43,822 bases of DNA from an uncultured Pedobacter sp. (GTDB taxonomy: Bacteria; Bacteroidota; Bacteroidia; Sphingobacteriales; Sphingobacteriaceae): the NCBI RefSeq assembly GCF_946479715.1, contig NZ_CAMLHF010000016.1:1-43822 (forward strand). The letters are read 5' to 3'. Position numbers and translations under genes: made by a program. Below the pieces are notes generated by a model, which was not told the origin of the DNA, made no database searches, and saw only the letters and a list, made by a program, of their open reading frames with translations. Numbering within the stretch: the first letter of the stretch is position 1; each line of letters opens with the position of its first letter. Below are positions 16,971 to 27,185 of the stretch, one piece after another.

Positions 16971-19900
16971 ATGATTGACTATTATTTAAAACGGCAGCTA
17001 AGGCCGTTCGTTAAAACACTGGTATTGATAAAACTTTGTTTTTTAATATCGGTAAGTGCATCTATAAGTGCTTATGCAGGAGGCCTGCCTGTAAACTACA
17101 CACGAGCTGACATTAACGTTAAAGGTACAGTTAAAGACAACCAGGGTAATCCAATACCTGGTGTTTCTGTACAAGTGAAAAATTTAACAAGCCGGGGAAC
17201 TTCGACCAATGCAGAAGGAGCGTATGCACTCACAGTACCCGAAAATAGCGTTTTGGTTTTCAGAGCTATAGGTTTTAAAACTAAAGAAGTTACTGCAGCA
17301 AAAGCTGGTACAATAGATATAAGTCTTGAGGATGAATCTAGCAACCTGAATGAAGTTGTGGTTGTTGCTTATGGTACACAGAAAAGAACGAGTTTAACAG
17401 GCGCTATTGCCACTGTAACTCCTAAGCAGTTAAAGGATAGGCCGGTAACTTCTATACAGAATGCGTTACAAGGTGTTTCTCCTGGTCTTACTATTTTACA
17501 GCGCCCTGGCGACTTAAGCCGAGATGCATCTGCCTCTACAACGGTAAGCATCAGAGGTAGAAGTAGCTTAGTGTCTGGTGGAAGCAATCCAATGTATGTT
17601 ATTGATGGAATACCTGCCTCGGCACAAGAATTTGCTACCTTAAATCCTAACGACATTTCTAGTATGTCTGTTTTAAAGGATGCTTCTTCTGCTGCACTAT
17701 ATGGGTCAAGAGCAGCTAATGGTGTTATCATGGTAACTACTAAGCGCGGTAATGGAGAGAAAACTACTGTAGAACTTAATGCAAATTACGGATGGCAATC
17801 GCCTACAAAAATGGCTAAATATGTAGGCTCAGGTGATTATACTACTCTTTATAATGAGGCGCTGACAAACGCTGGTGGTGCTCCACTTTTTACTGCAGAA
17901 CAGATCCAGTGGTATAAAGATGGGTCAAAACCAGATCTTTACCCAAATACGGATTGGTATGATAAGGTTCTTCGCAAAACAGCACCTTTAAGCGATATCA
18001 GTTTAAATATAAATGCGCCAGGTAAAATTACCAATAGTTATTTGGGCGTATCTTATCTTAGTCAGGAATCTATTATTCCCGACAAAGATCAGAACCGATT
18101 TGTGGCTAAGTTAAATACTGAAACTACTATTGTGCCTGAAATTTTAAAGGTCGGAACTAACTTTTCATTCATAAACCAAAATTTTGACCGTAAAGGTAAC
18201 ATGAGCTGGACAGAGCTTAACAGGTCTTTGCCAACTTCTGTATTTCGTCAGAGCAATGGCGATTGGGGATCAATCGATAATGGCAAAGCCAATGCGCAAA
18301 CAGCAGGTCGTAATCAGGCGCGTATAATTGAAGAGGGCGGTAAAGCCTGGGATCGTGATAATTATTTTCAGACCTCTGCTAATGCTACTTTAACGCCATT
18401 AAAAGGGCTGTCAATAAATGGATTAGTTTCCCTAAAATATACAAATGGCAACTCATGGTCTTTTAACAACACCCTTGATCCTATTAATGACTTTTTAACC
18501 GGAAAGCCGATCACCTCAACCCAAAAAGTGCAGAATGATATGCTTGAATACTGGCGCAAAAGGAGGGAGCTTTTAACACAGGTAACAACTGATTATGAAC
18601 GTACTTTCGGCAAACATTATGGTAAATTAACAGTAGGTGCATCGCAAGAAAGCAATACTTATAGAACGGCATTTGTGGGTCGTAAAAATTTCCCGAATAA
18701 TGATATGACCACTGTTGTATCGGGCTCATCAAATCCTGAAGACATCAACTCTGATGACGATGGTCAGGCAAATCGTAGCAATCAGCAAGATTGGGCTATG
18801 CGCTCTGTTTTTGGACGTTTTAACTATGCTTTTAACGATAAATACCTTTTAGAAGTTAATACTCGTATAGATTACTCATCCCGTTTCCGTAAGGATATCC
18901 GCAGGGCGGTATTCCCATCATTTTCTGCAGGTTGGAATGTAAGTAAAGAAGACTTTATGAAAAATGTGGATTGGATCAATAATTTGAAATTACGTGGTTC
19001 ATGGGGTTCTTTGGGTAACCAGGATGTTGTATCAATTGGAAACTATTTCGACCTGTTAAATACTGGTTATCAATATAGTTTTGAAGAAGCTCCACAAGGC
19101 GGAGTGTGGTCAGCAAAAATTGCTAACCCATTGGCAACCTGGGAAAAAGTATATATGACAGATTTGGGTATCGACCTGAGTATGTTCAATGGTAAATTAG
19201 ATATTACTACAGATTACTATATTAAAAACACTAAGGATCTTTTAATGAGGGTTCCTGCACTTGCAACCAGTGGTGTAAATACAAGCACTACCGATGCTAT
19301 AAATAGTGGGCTTCCATTATCAAATGGTGCGGCTACCCAAAACAAGGGATTTGAGCTTGCAATTACCCATAACAATAAAATTGGCAGCGATTTTACATTC
19401 AGCATAGGAGGTAATTTATCAATCATTAAGAGTACTATCACTAAGCTAGGCGATGGTAGTGAAACATTTGACGGACGATTTATACAGAAAATAGGTGAAT
19501 CAATAGGTTCTTTTTACGGATATGAATCAGAGGGGCTTTTTGTTGATGCTGCTGATGTGACAAATCACGCATTCCAAACAGCCACCACCAAAGCAGGAGA
19601 TATAAAATATAAAGACTTAAATGGTGATAACTTGATCGATGCGTCCGATCGCAAGATAATTGGCAACAACGTTCCGTGGTTGAATTATGGTTTTAATTTA
19701 AATGCTGCATATAAAGGATTCGATCTAAGTGTACTTACTTACGGTGTGGCAAAGGTTAAAACCTATTTATCTGAGGAGGCTGCTTATCCATTCTTTAATG
19801 GTGCCAATGTAAAAGAACAATGGTTAAACAGATGGACAACCGCTAATCCTGATCCGAATGCTGATTTCCCGCGCATTTTAACAACGGCTGCAGGCGCACA

Positions 19901-20162
19901 TAATTATAATCCTACATCCTCATTCTGGTTATTCAGTGGGGCCTATTTCAGAGTAAGAGGCATAACCTTAGGTTATACTATTCCACAAGATGTAACTAAA
20001 AAAATTGGATTGGCTAAACTAAGAATTTATGGAACAGCAAATAACCCTTTCACTTTTATGGCTGATAAGCGATTGGCAGATTATGACCCTGAGTCTGATT
20101 CTGGACGTGGAGGATACCCGGGTATTAAAACCTGGTCAGTTGGTTTAAGTGCTGGTTTCTAA
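16971..20162 (+). CDS. SusC/RagA-type TonB-dependent outer-membrane transporter (pair 1)
   Basis: A 1063-residue protein. After a signal peptide (cleavage near SAYA, residue 36) comes a carboxypeptidase-regulatory-like domain (about 48-120), then a TonB box E128-VVVVAYG, a plug with the family segments MYVIDGIPA and VLKDASSAALYGSRAANGVIMVTTKRG (about residues 205-255), and a beta-barrel ending in ...GLSAGF with a terminal aromatic. There is no STN domain ahead of the plug, so signalling to an anti-sigma factor is not expected. It imports an oligosaccharide, or another large nutrient, captured by the SusD encoded 20 nt downstream. This pair has its own terminator and is separate from the shared-leader units to its right; its substrate is unknown. 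Confidence 0.95.
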   Translation: MIDYYLKRQLRPFVKTLVLIKLCFLISVSASISAYAGGLPVNYTRADINVKGTVKDNQGNPIPGVSVQVKNLTSRGTSTNAEGAYALTVPENSVLVFRAIGFKTKEVTAAKAGTIDISLEDESSNLNEVVVVAYGTQKRTSLTGAIATVTPKQLKDRPVTSIQNALQGVSPGLTILQRPGDLSRDASASTTVSIRGRSSLVSGGSNPMYVIDGIPASAQEFATLNPNDISSMSVLKDASSAALYGSRAANGVIMVTTKRGNGEKTTVELNANYGWQSPTKMAKYVGSGDYTTLYNEALTNAGGAPLFTAEQIQWYKDGSKPDLYPNTDWYDKVLRKTAPLSDISLNINAPGKITNSYLGVSYLSQESIIPDKDQNRFVAKLNTETTIVPEILKVGTNFSFINQNFDRKGNMSWTELNRSLPTSVFRQSNGDWGSIDNGKANAQTAGRNQARIIEEGGKAWDRDNYFQTSANATLTPLKGLSINGLVSLKYTNGNSWSFNNTLDPINDFLTGKPITSTQKVQNDMLEYWRKRRELLTQVTTDYERTFGKHYGKLTVGASQESNTYRTAFVGRKNFPNNDMTTVVSGSSNPEDINSDDDGQANRSNQQDWAMRSVFGRFNYAFNDKYLLEVNTRIDYSSRFRKDIRRAVFPSFSAGWNVSKEDFMKNVDWINNLKLRGSWGSLGNQDVVSIGNYFDLLNTGYQYSFEEAPQGGVWSAKIANPLATWEKVYMTDLGIDLSMFNGKLDITTDYYIKNTKDLLMRVPALATSGVNTSTTDAINSGLPLSNGAATQNKGFELAITHNNKIGSDFTFSIGGNLSIIKSTITKLGDGSETFDGRFIQKIGESIGSFYGYESEGLFVDAADVTNHAFQTATTKAGDIKYKDLNGDNLIDASDRKIIGNNVPWLNYGFNLNAAYKGFDLSVLTYGVAKVKTYLSEEAAYPFFNGANVKEQWLNRWTTANPDPNADFPRILTTAAGAHNYNPTSSFWLFSGAYFRVRGITLGYTIPQDVTKKIGLAKLRIYGTANNPFTFMADKRLADYDPESDSGRGGYPGIKTWSVGLSAGF

Positions 20163-20182
20163 TCAAAAATAACTCGAATATC

Positions 20183-21841
20183 ATGAAAAAAATAACATCA
20201 ATATATATACTTACAGGGCTTTTAACACTAGGTTCTGTCAGCTCTTGCAAAAAAGACTTTTTAGAAAGACCACCGTTAGATCAATTGTCGGAAGCAACAT
20301 TTTGGAAAAATCCTAACGATGTCTATCAGGCAGTTATGGCTGTTTATAATCAGCTGCCTGGCGATGGAATAATTTATGACGATGGTGCAACAGATAACGC
20401 TCATGCCCAATATCCATGGGAAAGTTCCGCTACAGATGTTTCTGCGGGAACGCTTACCTCTACAACTGATGCAGGTTGGAGTTTCATCGACATCCGTCGT
20501 GCAAATTATTTCCTTGCCAATGCAGATAAAGTAACTACAATAGATGCTGCTTTATTGGAAAGATATAAAGCTGAGGTAAGGTTTCTAAGGGCCCTGTTTT
20601 ATCACAGATTAACAAATAAATTCGGAGATGTTCCTTTAATTACAACGGTTTTAGCCTTGGGAGCGGAAAATGTACCAAGAACTCCAAAAGCTGAAGTAAT
20701 AAAGTTTATTACTGATGAGCTTGATGCCGTTTCTAAAATTTTGCCTCAAAGTTATGCCGGAGGTAAACCAAATGAAAAAGGAAGAATTACTAAAGGAGCT
20801 GCTCTTGCATTAAAGGCCAGAATACATTTAAATGAAAGCCAGTGGCAGTTGGCTGTAGATGCTTCAAGTCAGGTAATGACGTTGGGTTATAGCTTATTTA
20901 AGGTTGATGCCGAAGAGGCCATAGATGCTAAAGATGATTATAGTAAATGGGTAACTTTTGCGAATGCCAGCGACGAGAAGAAATTTCGTTTGGGTCTGCG
21001 TAGTTATGAGGCACTTTTTCATAAAGTAAATGAAGGTAATACTGAGGTGATTTTGGACCGTCAGCAAATCGACCAAAAAGACGCAAATTTCTTAAATACT
21101 TACTTATTGCCGGGAACTATTGGTGGCTGGAGCTCCGTAACCCCAACTCAGGAATTGGTAAATAGCTATGGCAGTTATAAAACTGGTGAAGCAGTTACAC
21201 CAACGGATCCGGGGCAACGTGCTGAATGGTATAAAACTAACAATCCGGCATTCGCTAATGAGTATAAAAACCGTGATCCACGCTTTTATGCAAGTATCCT
21301 GTTTGAAAACTCACCTTGGAACGCAGTTGAGGATGATTATAAATTTAATTGGGTTCAGGGTGCTTCTAATATGTCTTTAACAGGATATAATTTCCGTAAA
21401 TTGGTTGACCCTGCGATCTATCGTCAACAGGTAGATAACCATGCTAATATAATTTTAATCCGTTATGCAGAGGTTTTGCTGACCTATGCAGAAGCTAAAA
21501 ATGAATTAAGCGGACCTGATGCTACAGTTTATGATGCCTTAGATGCAGTGAGAACGCGTTCAGGAATGCCTGTTGTTGACAGAGTAAAATATGCAGGTAA
21601 AGATGCACTTAGAGAAGTAATTCGTAATGAACGAAGGGTAGAGCTTGCCTTAGAGGGACAACGTTATATGGATATTCGTCGTTGGAAAATTGCCCCTCAG
21701 GTAATGAAAACCATAAATAATATTAAAAATACCCAGGCTCAGGAAAGAACATGGAATGATAAGTTTTATCTGATGCCTGTTCCTCAAAAGGAAGTGGATC
21801 TTTCAAAAGGAGTATTAACCCAAAATGCCGGATATAATTAA
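20183..21841 (+). CDS. SusD/RagB surface lipoprotein (pair 1)
   Basis: A 552-residue lipoprotein (lipobox V-S-S-C22). The N-terminal SusD-like domain shows the typical CKKDFLERPPLDQLSEATFWKNP start, followed by TPR-like helices with the FLRALFYHRLTNKFGDVPLI segment. The C-terminal half has RYAEVLLTYAEAKNEL, the VRTRSGMP motif, RNERRVELALEGQRYMDIRRWK and the closing FYLMPVPQKEV, all hallmarks of the family. It caps the SusC1 barrel at the cell surface and binds the glycan. An intrinsic terminator follows 26 nt later, ending this two-gene unit. Confidence 0.95.
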   Translation: MKKITSIYILTGLLTLGSVSSCKKDFLERPPLDQLSEATFWKNPNDVYQAVMAVYNQLPGDGIIYDDGATDNAHAQYPWESSATDVSAGTLTSTTDAGWSFIDIRRANYFLANADKVTTIDAALLERYKAEVRFLRALFYHRLTNKFGDVPLITTVLALGAENVPRTPKAEVIKFITDELDAVSKILPQSYAGGKPNEKGRITKGAALALKARIHLNESQWQLAVDASSQVMTLGYSLFKVDAEEAIDAKDDYSKWVTFANASDEKKFRLGLRSYEALFHKVNEGNTEVILDRQQIDQKDANFLNTYLLPGTIGGWSSVTPTQELVNSYGSYKTGEAVTPTDPGQRAEWYKTNNPAFANEYKNRDPRFYASILFENSPWNAVEDDYKFNWVQGASNMSLTGYNFRKLVDPAIYRQQVDNHANIILIRYAEVLLTYAEAKNELSGPDATVYDALDAVRTRSGMPVVDRVKYAGKDALREVIRNERRVELALEGQRYMDIRRWKIAPQVMKTINNIKNTQAQERTWNDKFYLMPVPQKEVDLSKGVLTQNAGYN

Positions 21842-21867
21842 CTAACAGCATTTTCCTTAAACTATTA

Positions 21868-21904
21868 AAACGAGTGCCCTTACCATAGGGACACTCGTTT
21901 TTTT
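21868..21904 (+). terminator. Intrinsic terminator after SusC1-SusD1
   Basis: A stem of AAACGAGTG...CCCT (21868-21880) pairs with AGGG.ACACTCGTTT (21887-21900), with one bulge, around a short loop and followed by a T-run to 21904. It isolates pair 1 from transcription unit A. Confidence 0.85.
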
Positions 21905-22062
21905 ATGCGCGTTAATGCCGGAGTAATATAACCCGCATTGCCGGTATAATTATCTAAAAAAAGAAATTCTTTTATAAATAATTATTCTCTTCCTAATAGG
22001 ATTTAGCATGTATTTGTACTCATAATTTAATATTTAAGAGCCTGTAGGTGCAGGATGCCAGT

Positions 22063-22167
22063 CAGTATAGTACAGGTTGCTGCTCGATGAAACTATTAAT
22101 ATTATTGAGATAGCAACCAATTGTTTCCTCTCGAAAACGATTGTGCCTAACCAAATATAGATTTATT
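22063..22167 (+). promoter_or_regulatory. Leader A: shared PUL promoter element (copy 1)
   Basis: The block CAGTATAGTACAGGTTGCTG at 22063-22082 is identical to leader B. Its TTG (22077-22079) fits the Bacteroidota -33 position, and 20 bp later TATTATTG (22100-22107) fits the -7 box (consensus TAnnTTTG, one mismatch). The remaining leader, including CGAAA and a run of AACCAAAT before the ATG, also aligns with leader B, and total length is 105 versus 103 nt. An alternative reading is an RNA hairpin: GGTTGCT (22075-22081) pairs with AGCAACC (22112-22118), and CTCGAT (22083-22088) with ATTGAG (22104-22109). With the terminator (21868-21904), it fills the 326-bp gap before the GH71/99-like gene; the DNA between them (21905-22062) shows nothing I can name. 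Confidence 0.6.
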
Positions 22168-23934
22168 ATGAGCTTTAATATCAGATCCAGTGCTGGTCTT
22201 TTATTGGTGCTGTGTGCTGCTGTAACAAATGTTTTTTCACAGAAGCTACTAACCAATTATACTGCAGCACTGCCAGCCACAGATGCATTGGGCAGAAAAC
22301 TACCAACATTTAATGAAGTAGGTAAAGAGAAAAGCGACAAATTTGTTGGCCTATTCTATTGGACATGGCATTACGCACAAGCTAAGCTAAAACCTAATAA
22401 TACCACTGCTTTTTTACAGAAACATCCCGATGCACTTTACGATTACAAGCATCCGGCATGGCCACAAAACATCATGAATTTCTGGAATGAGCCGTTGTTT
22501 GGTTATTACGTAGATACGGATAAATGGGTGCTTTGGAAACATGCCGAAATGCTGGCTGATGCAGGTGTTGACATGATTATGTTTGATTGTACCAATGGAG
22601 ATCTGGTGTGGAAGCCTGCATATATGGCATTGTGCGAAGTTTTTTCAGAAGCAAGAAAAAATGGCATCCGTACACCTCAAATCGCTTTTATGATGGGCTT
22701 TGGGGCATCAAAAGATACCAAAAGCGCCATCAGCCAGGTTTATAACGACCTGTACAAACCAGGCCTTTATAAAGACTTGTGGTTTCAATGGAAAGGTAAG
22801 CCCTTAATTATGGCTTATCCGGATAATATTGATCCCGAGATTAAGAACTTTTTTACCTTCCGTCCCGGACAACCGGTTTACAATAAAGGACCCGAACGCA
22901 AAGATCATTGGGGATGGTTGGAGATATATCCTCAGCATGGCTTCGTAAAAAATGACGATGGAAGCTTTGAACAAATGACCGTAGGTACATCTCAAAACTG
23001 GACCAAGGAAAATGGTTTAAATCCAATGAACGCAAAAGGTGCATTTGGAAGAAGTTACACCAACAAAAATGGACAGAACACAAATAAAGATGCTCATCAG
23101 TATGGTTTGAATTTTCAGGAGCAATGGGACTATGCTTTAAAGCAAAACGTTGAGTTGGTATTTGTTACCGGCTGGAATGAATGGATAGCCGGTAGATATG
23201 AAACTTGGCAGGATCAGCCAAATGCCTTTCCCGATCAATTTGATACAGAACATAGTAGAGATATAGAGCCCATGAAAGGTGGTCATCAGGATAATTATTA
23301 CTACCAGTTAATCGCTAACATCCGTCGCTTTAAAGGGATGCCTGCTCCGGAAAAAGCCTCTGCAGCAAAAACGATCAGCATGGATGGGAAATTTGATGAA
23401 TGGCTTAATGTTAAACCAGAATTTATAGCTCATAAAGGAAATACCATACATCGTGATGCTGATGGCTTTGCAGGTACACATTATACAAATACGACTGGGC
23501 GAAATGACATTGTAAAAGCCAAAGTAGCAAGAGATAAGAAATATGTCTACTTCTATGTAGAAACTGCAGATAAGCTCACCAGTCACAAAGATCCTGCATG
23601 GATGCGCCTGTTTATAGATATCGATAGGGATAAAAAAACAGGATGGGAGGGATATGATTTTGTTGTGAATAGAAAATCCCCTGACCAAAAGGCTTTTTTG
23701 GAAAAATCCACCAAGGGATGGAATTGGAAACAGGCAGCCCAAGTCGATTTTAACTACATCGGCAATCAGCTTGAAATTCGTATTCCAAGAACATTCCTGA
23801 CCTTAAAAAACACATTAAACTTTGAATTTAAATGGTCTGATAACATGCAGACTGATGGTGATATTATTGATTTCCTGATGAATGGAGATGTTGCACCCTC
23901 GGGAAGATTTAATTATCCATATAAAGAAGACTAA
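22168..23934 (+). CDS. GH71/99-like glycoside hydrolase with C-terminal CBM9-like domain (paralogue 1)
   Basis: A 588-residue exported protein; the ATG at 22168 is chosen over an in-frame TTG at 22141 because it starts the signal peptide (cleavage near VFSQ). Residues about 55-390 form a predicted TIM barrel of the GH71/GH99-like type, with a GLFYWTWHYAQ first strand, D140 in MFDCTN, and the late VTGWNEWIAG segment with E338. True GH99 enzymes carry NEWxEG with two glutamates; here the second is replaced (IAG). A conserved SRDIEP follows with E367. Residues about 400-588 (SMDGKFDEW, LFIDIDRDKKTGWEGYDF, FEFKWSDNM) resemble a CBM9-like beta-sandwich. It should cleave a linkage in the PUL's target glycan. 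It leads transcription unit A, ahead of two SusCD pairs, and has two paralogues in unit B. Confidence 0.75.
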   Translation: MSFNIRSSAGLLLVLCAAVTNVFSQKLLTNYTAALPATDALGRKLPTFNEVGKEKSDKFVGLFYWTWHYAQAKLKPNNTTAFLQKHPDALYDYKHPAWPQNIMNFWNEPLFGYYVDTDKWVLWKHAEMLADAGVDMIMFDCTNGDLVWKPAYMALCEVFSEARKNGIRTPQIAFMMGFGASKDTKSAISQVYNDLYKPGLYKDLWFQWKGKPLIMAYPDNIDPEIKNFFTFRPGQPVYNKGPERKDHWGWLEIYPQHGFVKNDDGSFEQMTVGTSQNWTKENGLNPMNAKGAFGRSYTNKNGQNTNKDAHQYGLNFQEQWDYALKQNVELVFVTGWNEWIAGRYETWQDQPNAFPDQFDTEHSRDIEPMKGGHQDNYYYQLIANIRRFKGMPAPEKASAAKTISMDGKFDEWLNVKPEFIAHKGNTIHRDADGFAGTHYTNTTGRNDIVKAKVARDKKYVYFYVETADKLTSHKDPAWMRLFIDIDRDKKTGWEGYDFVVNRKSPDQKAFLEKSTKGWNWKQAAQVDFNYIGNQLEIRIPRTFLTLKNTLNFEFKWSDNMQTDGDIIDFLMNGDVAPSGRFNYPYKED

Positions 23935-23990
23935 CACAACAAAGCACACCTGAAACCTAACCTAATAAATCCAAATCAAACATTTCAAAA

Positions 23991-26900
23991 ATGCTCATTA
24001 TGAGAAAAAAACGACTACTCTCAAAGCTCTATTGGACTCCTTTGCTGCTGCTGGCAATATGTAGTTCACTTAATGCTTTCTCACAGGAACAGATCACTGT
24101 CTCCGGAAAGGTATTGGATTCACTGGATCTTGGGCCCCTGCCCGGGGTCACTGTTACGGTTCAGGGATCTAAGGTGGGTACCCAGACAAATGAAAATGGG
24201 ACTTATGCTATTAAAGCTCCGTCAAATGCCGTGTTGGTTTTTGCATATATAGGATATATTCAAAAGAAAATAGCTGTAAATGGAAAATCAGCAATTAATG
24301 TAACCCTGGTAAATTCCGATCAGAAATTGGATGAAGTGGTAGTGGTAGGATATGGTCAACAGAAGAAAATTTCGGTAACAGGAGCAGTATCTTCGGTCTC
24401 ATCCAGGGAACTTAAGCAAAATTCTTCTGCAAGTCTGGCTAATGCATTGGCAGGTAAACTGTCGGGCTTAACATCTATTCAGTCTGGGGGTGGTCAACCT
24501 GGACGTGACGATGCAACTATGTATCTGCGTGGCGCTGCAACAACTAATACTAAAAGCCCACTTATTCTAATTGATGGAGTTCCCCGTGATAACATCAGAA
24601 CCATTGACGCTAGCGAGGTAGCAACTATTTCTGTATTGAAAGATGCATCAGCAACTGCAGTATTTGGTGTTAGAGGAGCAAATGGGGTTATCCTTATTAC
24701 CACTAAACGAGGTATGGAAGGTAAGCCCGAACTGTCTGTCAATTTAGATCAGAGTTATTCATCATTTACACGGGAACCAGAAAGATTACACTCTATAGAC
24801 TACATGAAGCTAAGAAATGAAGCTTCTAAAAACGACAATATATCACCACTCCCTTTTAGTCAGGAAACCATGGATAAATACCTCAATCCTTTGGCAGGCC
24901 TAGATCAAAATGATCCCGATTATGCACAAAAAGCGGCTGTAAGAAAATATATGTATCCGGATCATGATTATTATCGGGAGTTTATATCCCGCTATTCACC
25001 GCAAACAAGAATTAATACTAGTGCAAGCGGGGGAACAGAAAGAGTATCCTACTTTGTAAACGCCGCATATCTTAATCAAGGTGGTAACCTTAAAACTGAG
25101 CCTAAATCCGTATTGGGTTATGATCCTTCTGCAAAAATGGATAGGTTTAATTTTAGGGCCAACCTGGATTATAAAGTTACGAACTCATTAAAGTCGTTCT
25201 TAAATATAGGTAGTTATATAGAACAGGTTAATATGCCTTCGGCATGGCTATATGGCGGAGGCGATACAAACTGGATGATGAGAGATTTATTGTATCAGGC
25301 TCAAACCATTTTGCCGATTACGCCGGGACCAACAACCATAGGTGGCTTTGGAATAGCGCCAGGTCAAATAGTAGATCCGGGATACTTAGACCGTTCGGCC
25401 TTTGAAATTATGAACAGATTTGGATATCGTAACGAAGTTAGATCTAACCTGAACTCCACTTTAGGGCTCGATTGGGATTTAAGTAGTTTCGTTACCAAAG
25501 GGCTAAGTGTTAAAGGGATGATCTCTTATGATTCTAAATCAACTACCGCTACCCAAGGCAAGAAAAGCGAGCGTCTTTATCTGGCAGAAATTAACCCGGA
25601 AACTAATCAGTTAAGTTATGCTGTTAAACGTCCCGATGAAGAATTGCTTTCATTAACTAAAGGAGCAGATTCCCGTTACAATATCAACATGCAAGCCTCG
25701 ATTAATTATACCCGAACATTTGCTGAAAAACATGATGTGGGGGCAATGATTCTTGGTCAGCGCGATTATTGGGAAACCGCGGGTGCTGATATTCCTTTTA
25801 ACGTATTAGGTATAGCAGCCAGAGCCACATATGCCTATGACAATCGTTATCTGGCAGAATTTAACATGGGCTATAATGGTTCCGAACAATTTGCACCAAA
25901 CAAGCGCTTTGGATTTTTTCCTGCAGGTTCTGTAGGGTGGATCATTAGTAATGAACAATTTCTAAAAAATAATAAGATAATTACCAGCCTTAAATTACGT
26001 GCTTCCTACGGTAAAGTTGGTAACGATAGAATGGGTGAGGACAGGTTCCTTTATCAAAGTAATATCACCGTTGGAGGTGGCCCACTTGGCAGCCTTGGCG
26101 GTGGAATAAATCAGGGTCTTCTGGCTAATCCAAATCTCACCTGGGAGGTCGCGGAAAAACAAAACTATGGTATAGACTTGCAATTATTTAAGGATTTAAG
26201 TGGTTCCTTCGATTATTTTGTTGAGAAAAGAAGCAACATTCTGATCTCGCGTAGCACTGTGCCTGAATTTCAGGGGGTACCCTTAAATTTTATTCCAAGA
26301 GTAAATATGGGATTGGTCGACAATAAGGGATATGAAATTGAGCTTACCTATAACAAGTCTATTATCAAAGATCTTTCCATTTTGCTTAAAGGTAATTATG
26401 GGTATAATCACAATGTAGCTAAGTTTTTAGATGAACAGATCCGTGATGAATCTTACGCAACAAGATATAGATCTACAGGGTACTCAATTGGTCAAACCCT
26501 TGGGTACAAAATAGATTACAGCAACGGAAATGGGTATTTCAATTCAAAAGAAGAACTTGACAATTACCTTGCGCACACAACTTATGGCTTCGGTACACCA
26601 AGAGTCGGCGATTTTAAGTATGTAGATGCTAATGGCGATGGAGTGGTTAACGATAAGGATCAGGTGGCTATTGGCTATAGTACTATACCCAGGGTTACTT
26701 ACGGTTTTACATTGGGCCTTAATTATAAAGGATTTGAATTTACAGCATTCCTGCAGGGCGTAAGCAAATACTCCAATAATTATTCTGATCAGGGAGTTTA
26801 TGAAACTATAAAACTGGGCACTTATTTCGACTATCATAAAAATGCATGGACTCCAGAGCGATATGCCAACGGCGAGAAGATCACTTATCCAGCATTAAGT

Positions 26901-27167
26901 ACATTGAACAATACAAATCACACAGCCAATGACTTCTTCATTATGGACCGTTCATTTATTCGTCTTAGAAATGTTGAGTTAGCCTACACACTTCCCAGAG
27001 GAATCCTTAATAAAATTGGAGTTCAAAGGTTAAGAATCTATGTAAGCGGACAAAATCTCTATACCTGGGATCATTTAAAAATGGGCCATCTGGATCCTGA
27101 GAACAATGATCCTCTCGGATACCCTGTAACCAAAATGGCAAACTTTGGCTTAAATGTTACTTTCTAA
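23991..27167 (+). CDS. SusC/RagA-type TonB-dependent transporter (pair 2)
   Basis: A 1058-residue outer-membrane transporter. The start could be ATG 23991 or ATG 24000; both give a signal peptide ending near AFSQ. The order is a carboxypeptidase-like domain (about 36-108), TonB box E115-VVVVGYG, plug (LILIDGVPRDNI, VLKDASATAVFGVRGANGVILITTKRG) and barrel ending ...GLNVTF. There is no STN domain. It follows the GH71/99-like gene by 56 nt and precedes its SusD by 18 nt. Its C-terminal barrel (KNAWTPERY, PALST, YTLPRGILNKIG) is clearly related to SusC3 directly downstream, so the two pairs look like an old tandem duplication that has diverged. Confidence 0.95.
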   Translation: MLIMRKKRLLSKLYWTPLLLLAICSSLNAFSQEQITVSGKVLDSLDLGPLPGVTVTVQGSKVGTQTNENGTYAIKAPSNAVLVFAYIGYIQKKIAVNGKSAINVTLVNSDQKLDEVVVVGYGQQKKISVTGAVSSVSSRELKQNSSASLANALAGKLSGLTSIQSGGGQPGRDDATMYLRGAATTNTKSPLILIDGVPRDNIRTIDASEVATISVLKDASATAVFGVRGANGVILITTKRGMEGKPELSVNLDQSYSSFTREPERLHSIDYMKLRNEASKNDNISPLPFSQETMDKYLNPLAGLDQNDPDYAQKAAVRKYMYPDHDYYREFISRYSPQTRINTSASGGTERVSYFVNAAYLNQGGNLKTEPKSVLGYDPSAKMDRFNFRANLDYKVTNSLKSFLNIGSYIEQVNMPSAWLYGGGDTNWMMRDLLYQAQTILPITPGPTTIGGFGIAPGQIVDPGYLDRSAFEIMNRFGYRNEVRSNLNSTLGLDWDLSSFVTKGLSVKGMISYDSKSTTATQGKKSERLYLAEINPETNQLSYAVKRPDEELLSLTKGADSRYNINMQASINYTRTFAEKHDVGAMILGQRDYWETAGADIPFNVLGIAARATYAYDNRYLAEFNMGYNGSEQFAPNKRFGFFPAGSVGWIISNEQFLKNNKIITSLKLRASYGKVGNDRMGEDRFLYQSNITVGGGPLGSLGGGINQGLLANPNLTWEVAEKQNYGIDLQLFKDLSGSFDYFVEKRSNILISRSTVPEFQGVPLNFIPRVNMGLVDNKGYEIELTYNKSIIKDLSILLKGNYGYNHNVAKFLDEQIRDESYATRYRSTGYSIGQTLGYKIDYSNGNGYFNSKEELDNYLAHTTYGFGTPRVGDFKYVDANGDGVVNDKDQVAIGYSTIPRVTYGFTLGLNYKGFEFTAFLQGVSKYSNNYSDQGVYETIKLGTYFDYHKNAWTPERYANGEKITYPALSTLNNTNHTANDFFIMDRSFIRLRNVELAYTLPRGILNKIGVQRLRIYVSGQNLYTWDHLKMGHLDPENNDPLGYPVTKMANFGLNVTF

Positions 27168-27185
27168 TCCCCAACACAAGAAGTT

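Noticed and set aside
23000..23750. Several 60-150 residue open frames on the - strand across the GH71/99-like gene
   Set aside because: They overlap a strongly supported gene and have no start context or domain.
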